In this document: positions 1 through 3,801 of the stretch, in pieces | How the letters are laid out: each line of letters starts with the position of its first letter | Position numbering within the stretch: position 1 is the stretch's first letter | Assembly: GCA_026388495.1 (NCBI GenBank) | Contig: JAPLJQ010000369.1 | Coordinates: forward strand, 1-5,393 | Length of the DNA: 5,393 nt | Origin: Deltaproteobacteria bacterium | GTDB taxonomy: Bacteria > Desulfobacterota > Syntrophia > Syntrophales > UBA2185 | Direction of reading: 5' to 3' | Position numbers and translations under genes: made by a program | The notes under the pieces: model-generated | Seen by the model: only the letters and a program-made list of their open reading frames with translations | Database searches by the model: none | Told to the model about the DNA's origin: nothing

Positions 1-133
1 GGTACGAATAAGACCGGTCAAGGGAACCGGTGAAAGAAGGGGTGAGATGATTAACCCTCGTCATCTCGAACTTTAAATATTGCTCAGGGTGGTCAACATT
101 CGGTTATCACAGATGGTCAATTTTCGGTTGACA
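1..133. mobile_element. End of an IS21-family-like insertion sequence (interior lies off the left edge)
   Basis: The outer tip is inferred at 133. Read inward on the minus strand it begins TGTCAACCGAAAATTGACCA, and a related 20-mer follows at 109-90. Several short repeats at each end, with tips starting in TG, are characteristic of IS21-family elements (istA/istB). The tip falls where the neighbouring zinc-ribbon protein loses family-like sequence, which supports a real insertion boundary. Inside the element there are two small inverted repeats: ACCGGT at 13-18 and 26-31, and GAGATGA/TCATCTC at 44-50 and 61-67. Two plus-strand frames run off the left edge and end at 31-33 or 74-76; either could be the tail of a transposition gene, but the remnant is too short to identify. 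No target-site duplication can be tested because the other end is outside the window. Confidence 0.6.
90..133. repeat. Two terminal repeats of the IS21-like end
   Basis: Two 20-bp direct repeats occupy 90-109 and 114-133, 24 bp apart, and share 16 of 20 bases. Both carry the pattern TGGTCAA-N2-TTCGGTT-N2-CA. In IS21-type elements such repeats are presumed transposase-binding sites. The outer copy contains the TCA that serves as the reverse-strand stop codon of the truncated neighbouring gene. Confidence 0.65.
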
Positions 134-527
134 TTCCGAGGTCAAGATGGCAGTCATCGCAAACCCATGCAGCCCGCATGAGTGCCAAAGTTGCAGCGGC
201 AAGTGCCTTGGACTTAAGGTCAATGATTGCCTTGCATAGAAAGGAATTCGCCAGTTCCGGATATGTTGGATCATTCAACCGTTCCTGGTATTCCCGACTG
301 CTCACTATCTCTCGCGACTCTTGGCAGCAGGTTTCGCTCACGTCAACAGCACAGTAGCCGCAATCTGGGCAGCGCTGCACCCAAGCAAAGATAGTGGAAC
401 GCTTCCTTTCTGGAGGGCGTGTATCCAAGTCTTGCGGTCCAAATGTGCCTGTGCTGCCGATGCATGTATATTCGTTCTCGGCACCACAAACGCTGCATTG
501 TTTTATTTCCTTATAATGCGTCGTCAT
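117..527 (-). CDS. Zinc-ribbon-type hypothetical protein, 3' end truncated by the insertion sequence
   Basis: An uncharacterised cysteine-rich cytoplasmic protein of which 136 residues remain. CxxC pairs lie at C11/C14, C53/C56 (CPDCGYC, with a further C59) and C123/C126, which suggests one or two structural zinc sites. The block GSTGTFGPQDLDTRPPE at 24-40, followed by the CPDCGY knuckle, resembles a widespread family of unknown function. From memory, members of that family continue for roughly 100 residues beyond an AW-CDD motif, seen here at W121-D125. The gene stops just after it: residues 132-136 (MSTEN) and the stop are encoded by the insertion-sequence end, so this is very probably a broken gene. 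The start ATG at 525-527 is preceded by AGAGGA at 535-540. It begins 14 bp after the stop of the 216-aa gene and is probably cotranscribed with it. The family memory is unverified, and no biochemical role is known to me. Confidence 0.75.
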   Translation of the reverse strand: MTTHYKEIKQCSVCGAENEYTCIGSTGTFGPQDLDTRPPERKRSTIFAWVQRCPDCGYCAVDVSETCCQESREIVSSREYQERLNDPTYPELANSFLCKAIIDLKSKALAAATLALMRAAWVCDDCHLDLGMSTEN

Positions 528-541
528 GTTGTTTCCTCTAA

Positions 542-1192
542 TTATATAAGAGCCTTGATTTCATCGAGTTGATTGAGCTTCTCTTGATAGAACTTACCAT
601 AGACAGATAGGTGGTAGTGCCAGTAAATTGTTTTGGTGTTCATTTGTTTCCAGACTTTGAGATGTCGCACATTTGACGTTGGCGTATTTGGCAACCAGGG
701 GGACTGTCCCGAAGCCCTCATTAGCTTAGCGACACTACCGGGTATGAAAACGTAACGTGCCGACCCGTTGAGGATGGCAGCGTTTACTCTCTGCAAGTGT
801 TTTAATTTTTCCGGTTTGTCCTTGTCCACCAGATCTTTCACCACAAGAGCGCTCTTCCCGTATGTCGGTACGTTAAGCAACTCAATGAATGAAACATCTG
901 CCGCATTCTTGGGACCAAATCCTATAGCCGAAAAGGTTTTGTGGTAATACTGACCATCACCCTGATATGTCGGCAGCAAGAAAGGGTGATGCACACCCTG
1001 TTTCTTCCAAAATTCTACTCCGTTATCAAGATAGTTCAGGAGTTCCATAAATATCGGGTTGTTTTGAATACATATATCATAGTTCGCATCAAGCCCGACA
1101 AAAAGAAACTTCGAATATTCAGGCTCGGCGCCCTGAAATGGTTTCAGTGAGAACGCGCGTTTTAGGTCCTTACAAGGGTGTTCGTTGTACAT
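542..1192 (-). CDS. Uncharacterised 216-aa protein, possibly uracil-DNA-glycosylase-like fold
   Basis: A soluble protein with no signal peptide or membrane segment. Notable blocks are KFLFVGLDANYD (28-39), the HHPFLLP segment (68-74), YQGDGQYYHKTF (76-87), VSFIELLNVPTYG (100-112), RYVFIPGSVAKLM (146-158) and WHYHLSVYGKF (191-201). A hydrophobic strand ending in a G-D/N-rich loop near the N-terminus, a second strand ending in a G-x-x-A helix cap and a late His-containing loop recall the order of motifs in the uracil-DNA glycosylase superfamily. This is a resemblance only; canonical catalytic motifs such as GQDPYH are absent. The open frame continues upstream to 1261, but that extension would be translated attC sequence, whereas ATG at 1190-1192 has a strong GAGGAG site. 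The gene directly follows the attC-like site and leads into the zinc-ribbon gene after 14 bp, as in a two-gene cassette. Confidence 0.8.
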   Translation of the reverse strand: MYNEHPCKDLKRAFSLKPFQGAEPEYSKFLFVGLDANYDICIQNNPIFMELLNYLDNGVEFWKKQGVHHPFLLPTYQGDGQYYHKTFSAIGFGPKNAADVSFIELLNVPTYGKSALVVKDLVDKDKPEKLKHLQRVNAAILNGSARYVFIPGSVAKLMRASGQSPWLPNTPTSNVRHLKVWKQMNTKTIYWHYHLSVYGKFYQEKLNQLDEIKALI

Positions 1193-1200
1193 CTCAACTT

Positions 1201-1206
1201 CTCCTC
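1201..1206 (-). promoter_or_regulatory. Ribosome-binding site GAGGAG that fixes the start at 1192
   Basis: On the minus strand the leader reads cagaggagaagttgagATG. GAGGAG sits 8 bases before the ATG at 1192. The longer frame starting at 1261 has no comparable site and would read through the attC-like element. Confidence 0.7.
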
Positions 1207-1210
1207 TGAA

Positions 1211-1279
1211 GTCTGACGTTTGAGATGAGCGGCAGACACCGTTTTGCCGGTGTGTGTCCACTCGATGGAAGGGTTGAGC
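1211..1279 (-). other. Integron attC-like recombination site (cassette boundary)
   Basis: A 69-bp imperfect inverted repeat. Read on the minus strand it opens with GCTCAAC (1279-1273), a perfect match to the R'' consensus RYYYAAC, and closes with GTCAGAC (1217-1211), one base from the R' consensus GTTRRRY. The inner arms pair as CATCGAGTGGACACACACCG against the complement of CGGTGTCTGCCGCTCATC, with an unpaired base and mismatches, around the loop gcaaaa. Extrahelical bases of this kind are typical of attC hairpins. The segment CTCAAACG beside the R' core matches the usual L' surroundings (TCAAACGTTAG). The position is right too: 30 bp after the stop of the 89-aa gene and 18 bp before the ATG of the next. 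The third base of the GTT crossover triplet is C, so the site may be weakened. The consensus is applied from memory; a structure-aware attC model was not run. Confidence 0.65.
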
Positions 1280-1309
1280 ATCACCTTTCCGTAGCGCGTA
1301 TATCGGCAG

Positions 1310-1579
1310 TCACTGCGCATTATGCGACAACAGCCATTCACAATTTTTGCGGTCCGCGGCTTCCTTGGCGTCGTTTCGTACCTTGTATAGCCACCCGACA
1401 AGCTTGGCCTCACCCTCACCATATTTCCGAGAGAGTTCTCGTTGCCGAATGGGATGGTTGCCGAAGCGAAAGCGCTTGCCTTCGCGCAGACACCTCACTT
1501 CATAGACGCCCCATGTCCTGGGAATTGTGTACCGTCCATATGATTTAACCGATGATGGATCGAGACGATCTTGGCTCAT
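1310..1579 (-). CDS. Small hypothetical protein, 89 aa, probable cassette gene
   Basis: A basic, soluble 89-residue protein without signal peptide or membrane segments. Its most structured part is residues 15-49, YGRYTIPRTWGVYEV followed by GKRFRFGNHPIRQREL, which reads as two or three beta strands; a helical tail with several charged residues follows (KLVGWLYKVRNDAKEAADR, 59-77). I do not recognise a named family. The pattern of aromatic residues and arginines would allow nucleic-acid binding, but this is speculation. The start at 1579 is preferred over 1594 because GGAGGA lies at 1584-1589, between the two ATGs and correctly placed only for the inner one. The stop is followed after 30 bp by the attC-like site, the usual order in an integron cassette. 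The opposite-strand frame over the same region has no coding character. Confidence 0.7.
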   Translation of the reverse strand: MSQDRLDPSSVKSYGRYTIPRTWGVYEVRCLREGKRFRFGNHPIRQRELSRKYGEGEAKLVGWLYKVRNDAKEAADRKNCEWLLSHNAQ

Positions 1580-1583
1580 ATTG

Positions 1584-1589
1584 TCCTCC
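1584..1589 (-). promoter_or_regulatory. Ribosome-binding site GGAGGA that fixes the start at 1579
   Basis: The minus strand reads ctggaggacaatATG, a near-perfect Shine-Dalgarno sequence with a 4-base gap to the ATG at 1579. The outer ATG at 1594 lies upstream of this site and has no good site of its own. Confidence 0.65.
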
Positions 1590-1679
1590 AGCATGGTTAT
1601 ACAGGTTAGAATCGGTTCAAACGCTTTTATCAGTTTATCTTTATCATTATTTGCATTCGAAATCTACTATGGCAACGAA

Positions 1680-1685
1680 ATTATA
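1680..1685 (-). promoter_or_regulatory. Possible -10 box (TATAAT) upstream of the 89-aa gene
   Basis: A perfect TATAAT on the minus strand lies about 100 bp before the start at 1579, in AT-rich DNA. The -35 region is poor: TTGAAA at 1702-1697 is only 11 bases away, and at 17-18 bases there is only TCTTCC or TTCTTC. It could be the promoter of the cassette-like genes, but in DNA this rich in AT a chance match is likely. Confidence 0.25.
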
Positions 1686-1846
1686 CAACCAAACGCTTTC
1701 AAGGAAGAAAGACGCAAAAAATAAACAAAAATAAGCTGTCCAAGTTTACTATTTCTTCTTGTATCCAGATAACTGCCAAAATACAGCCTGCATTTTTGTG
1801 CCTGGGTTTATCGTTGTTTTTGGCCTGCCGGCGTCTGCCCACAAGA

Positions 1847-1868
1847 CCAGTTGAATGCATTCAACTGG
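1847..1868. repeat. Perfect 22-bp palindrome, operator-like
   Basis: The half-site CCAGTTGAATG is followed at once by its exact complement, with no spacer and no mismatch; symmetry ends at 1846/1869. Uninterrupted palindromes of this size usually bind a dimeric regulator. The lack of a loop and of a T run argues against an intrinsic terminator. The right half overlaps a possible -35 element of a rightward promoter. The inner part contains GTTGAAT and ATTCAAC, which match integron core consensus strings, but they are directly abutted rather than spaced as in attC. Confidence 0.6.
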
Positions 1869-1887
1869 CTTAACTGTATGATATAAT
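1860..1887 (+). promoter_or_regulatory. Possible rightward promoter beside the palindrome
   Basis: TATAAT at 1882-1887 is preceded, after 16 bases, by TTCAAC at 1860-1865, which lies in the right arm of the palindrome and matches the -35 consensus only partly. No credible plus-strand gene follows, so if active it would make a non-coding or antisense transcript against the amidohydrolase end. Confidence 0.2.
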
Positions 1888-2070
1888 TAATGAACTGACG
1901 ACACTGCCGATCATTTTCATGCCGGCTTTTTGCTCGGTTGCGATGCCGTGTCCGGCTTGTTGAAGCCCTGAAATCCTGACGAAGGTCTTATTCCAATTCC
2001 AAATCAAAGCGCTATCTTCGTTGGCTTCGTCATCGGCTCCTCGGCGTATTACTGTATACGCCTGCGTCAC
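1870..2070 (-). CDS. Doubtful 66-aa ORF with GTG start
   Basis: It runs from GTG at 2070 to TAA at 1870-1872, ending beside the palindrome. A fair Shine-Dalgarno stretch (AAGGAAGAG) precedes the GTG, and a 16-codon frame opening in the tandem repeat (ATG at 2117, beginning MKSRQIKDEIKAARKR) ends with a TGA overlapping this GTG. The product shows no recognised motif; its C-terminal half (GLQQAGHGIATEQKAG, near 36-51) is low in hydrophobic content until a short IGSVVSSLII tail. It may be a chance ORF or the decayed remnant of a small gene. Confidence 0.22.
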   Translation of the reverse strand: MTQAYTVIRRGADDEANEDSALIWNWNKTFVRISGLQQAGHGIATEQKAGMKMIGSVVSSLIISYS

Positions 2071-2082
2071 CTCTTCCTTGCC

Positions 2083-2126
2083 GCCTTGATTTCATCTTTG
2101 ATTTGCCTTGATTTCATCTTTGATTT
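2083..2126. repeat. Perfect tandem duplication, 2 x 22 bp
   Basis: A 22-bp unit starting GCCTTGATTTCATC and ending TTTGATTT occurs twice head to tail (2083-2104, 2105-2126) without a mismatch. It begins 10 bp beyond the amidohydrolase stop codon. Inside each unit TTGATTT/TTGATTT forms a shorter near-repeat, giving an 11-bp sub-periodicity (CTTGATTTCAT / CTTTGATTTG). Perfect identity suggests recent slippage or duplication. Confidence 0.85.
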
Positions 2127-2136
2127 GGAACCGGAA

Positions 2137-2988
2137 TTATCTGATTGAGATCCGGCCAAACAGGTTCAGGGCATTTTTTCCCAGAACATTCTCCAGATGC
2201 TTGTCAGGAACGATCTTGGAAACAAAGTCCCGATATACATCCATGGGCGCCAGAGGCCAGTCGCTGCCGAAGAGGATCTTATCCCAGCTGGCCGCGCTTA
2301 TCAGGGCGTAGCGGAACTCATTCAGGATCAGAGGCTCATTCGCACTTTCCTCAAAATAACGCCGGCTTCCAACGAGCAACCCGGCGACGTCCGTCCACAC
2401 ATTGGCGTTTTTGCGAATAATCTGTCCCGCATCTCTTATCCAGGGGTCTCCCATGTGGGTAATCACAAAGGTGTTCCGTCGATGACGCACAGCCAGCTCA
2501 TCAACGGTCAGGGGATGGGCATACTTGATCAGAGCCCTGTCTGAAAAGGTATCCCCGCTGTGGATCAAGACGGGAAGCTTATAGCGGGCGGCAAGATCGT
2601 AAACCGGTTCATACACCGGATCAGTCACGTAAAAGGGATAGTAACCGGTATAAAGCTTGATCCCGACCGTTCGGGGAAATTGAAGCGCCTTCTCGATCCC
2701 GTCCAGAGATTCCTTTGTCAGATTGTATGGATTGATGCCGGGACAGGAGTAAAGTTCCTCAGGCCATGAATCGGAGAGGTCCAGCCCCATGGGATTGGGG
2801 GCAGCCGCATCGGGAAACGCGTATGGGAGCGACTCCTGGAGCCCCATCCCGACAACAACCGAAACATGGTTCCGCGTTATCTCTGTTTGCAAGCCGGCCA
2901 GTGAATAATCACACCCCGATCCGTGCGAGGCCGCATCCTTAAAACTTGCAATCCTGGAAAAATGAATGTGTGCATCGATGATAATCAT
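2137..2988 (-). CDS. Amidohydrolase-family metal-dependent hydrolase (PF04909-like)
   Basis: A 283-aa cytoplasmic TIM-barrel hydrolase of the amidohydrolase superfamily (Amidohydro_2 type). The metal ligands are readable: HxH in DAHIHF (H7, H9) after the first strand, H143 in LPVLIHSGD, H178 in FVITHMGD and the catalytic Asp D243 in ILFGSDWPL. K111 in VGIKLYTG lies on a barrel strand. Relatives include decarboxylases and C-O or C-N hydrolases acting on small carboxylic compounds; the substrate here cannot be assigned. The length is normal for the family and the C-terminal NVLGKNALNLFG helix (267-278) is typical, so the gene is complete. The ATG at 2986-2988 overlaps the permease stop in an ATGA arrangement, which implies translational coupling. 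The gene ends the metG-permease-hydrolase series. Confidence 0.88.
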   Translation of the reverse strand: MIIIDAHIHFSRIASFKDAASHGSGCDYSLAGLQTEITRNHVSVVVGMGLQESLPYAFPDAAAPNPMGLDLSDSWPEELYSCPGINPYNLTKESLDGIEKALQFPRTVGIKLYTGYYPFYVTDPVYEPVYDLAARYKLPVLIHSGDTFSDRALIKYAHPLTVDELAVRHRRNTFVITHMGDPWIRDAGQIIRKNANVWTDVAGLLVGSRRYFEESANEPLILNEFRYALISAASWDKILFGSDWPLAPMDVYRDFVSKIVPDKHLENVLGKNALNLFGRISIR

Positions 2989-3767
2989 GATTGTACATGC
3001 CCCGATACGGGATGATCGCAGGACGGAGGAGGAGCTTTTATGCTGCGGATCCCCGTCCAGACCAAAACGACGGTAAAAATAACCCTCAGGGTGGTCTCAG
3101 GCAGGAAGTGTGCGAATGATCCTCCCGCAAACGCCCCGACAATGATTCCCGGAATGAGACCCGGAAGGAGGCCTTTTTCAACATTTCCCAACTGCCAGTG
3201 AGTGAAGGCCCCCACGGCGCCCGCAGGGACCATGGCCAGCAGGGAGCTCCCCTGTGCCGTGTGCTGATCGAACCCCGCCAGAAGCACCATGCCGGCAATC
3301 ATAATGGGACCACCTCCCACGCCCATGAGCCCTGAGAAGAAGCCTGTCGTCATGCCCGTCACCAGAAGGATCAATGTTCTTGCCCAAACCGTATCCGGAT
3401 GGAAAAATGATGGAAGATAGGATTTCAACAGAAAGAGAATGGATATGAATACCAAAAAAATCCCGAAGGCTTTCTGGAGTTTCGCTGCGGGGAGGTCACA
3501 ACAATATTTTGCCCCCCATCTGGCAGGCAGGAGAGCGGCGATGGCCAGCAGAACGGCAGCCCACACGTCCACGGCGCTGTGCAGGGCATACGCCAGAGCG
3601 CCGATAATCCCCGTAAATACCAGAGCGACCAGGCTGGTTCCATGGGCCTTGTGCTGCCCCAGTTTTGTGAAGCTGACCATGAGGGGGATCATCAGGACGC
3701 CGCCCCCAAGTCCCACCAATCCACCAAAAATGCCGGCTGTCAATCCAATCAGGAAGCTCATGATCAT
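2985..3767 (-). CDS. TauE/SafE-family membrane permease (sulfite/organic acid exporter-like)
   Basis: A 260-residue integral inner-membrane protein with about eight hydrophobic segments in two homologous halves. Each half opens with the family signature: GGLVGLGGGVLMIP (15-28) with HKAHGTSL (39-46), and SGLMGVGGGPIMI (145-157) with HTAQGSSL (169-176). The TauE/SafE (DUF81) family exports sulfite, sulfoacetate and other small anions; many members have unknown substrates. A charged, proline-rich tail follows the last segment (from about 244). Two starts are possible: ATG at 3767, and ATG at 3761, for which GGGG lies 8 bases upstream and is better placed. The gene follows metG after about 34 bp and overlaps the hydrolase start by 4 bases, so transporter and hydrolase probably share a substrate. 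That functional link is inferred from gene order only. Confidence 0.9.
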   Translation of the reverse strand: MIMSFLIGLTAGIFGGLVGLGGGVLMIPLMVSFTKLGQHKAHGTSLVALVFTGIIGALAYALHSAVDVWAAVLLAIAALLPARWGAKYCCDLPAAKLQKAFGIFLVFISILFLLKSYLPSFFHPDTVWARTLILLVTGMTTGFFSGLMGVGGGPIMIAGMVLLAGFDQHTAQGSSLLAMVPAGAVGAFTHWQLGNVEKGLLPGLIPGIIVGAFAGGSFAHFLPETTLRVIFTVVLVWTGIRSIKAPPPSCDHPVSGHVQS

Positions 3768-3801
3768 CGCCCCGCATTTTTATCGCAGAAATGGCGCCGT
3801 T

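Larger units (their letters stand above)
1595..2136. other. Gene-poor junction between the metG block and the cassette-like genes
   Basis: About 540 bp with no convincing coding region on either strand. The stretch 1600-1760 is AT-rich with A runs around 1706-1733. The stretch 1770-1830 has mixed composition, with a 7-bp inverted repeat GCCAAAA/TTTTGGC (1775-1781, 1818-1824) around a 36-base loop. A perfect palindrome, a weak 66-codon ORF and a tandem duplication, listed separately, fill the rest. I searched for integron core sites and found no second well-spaced RYYYAAC/GTTRRRY pair. No integrase ORF and no tRNA gene were seen. No clear intrinsic terminator closes the amidohydrolase transcript. 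Confidence 0.6.

Noticed and set aside
1193..1261. In-frame N-terminal extension (23 residues) of the 216-aa protein
   Set aside because: It would be a translation of the attC-like repeat, has no good ribosome-binding site, and the ATG at 1192 has an excellent one.
1162..1422. 86-codon minus-strand ORF across the attC-like site
   Set aside because: It overlaps both better-supported genes in another frame; its LNPSIEWTHTGKTVSAAHLKR-like stretch is simply the translated recombination site.
1225..1548. 107-codon plus-strand ORF
   Set aside because: Antisense to the 89-aa gene, with low-complexity composition rich in Arg, His and Cys and no supporting ribosome-binding site.
1847..1868. Palindrome as intrinsic terminator of the metG block
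   Set aside because: No loop and no T run on either strand, and it lies about 270 bp beyond the last stop codon.
1847..1874. Second attC or attI site at GTTGAAT/ATTCAAC/GCTTAAC
   Set aside because: Core-like strings are present, but they are abutted as a short palindrome without the L boxes, spacing or partner site of an attC.
1870..2126. Frameshifted small helix-turn-helix (XRE-type) gene from the frame at 2117 plus the GTG ORF
   Set aside because: Joining the frames gives an IKAARKR-VTQA string faintly like the start of such proteins, but the rest does not continue as a helix-turn-helix.
2083..2126. CRISPR-like repeat
   Set aside because: Only two copies, directly adjacent with no spacer.
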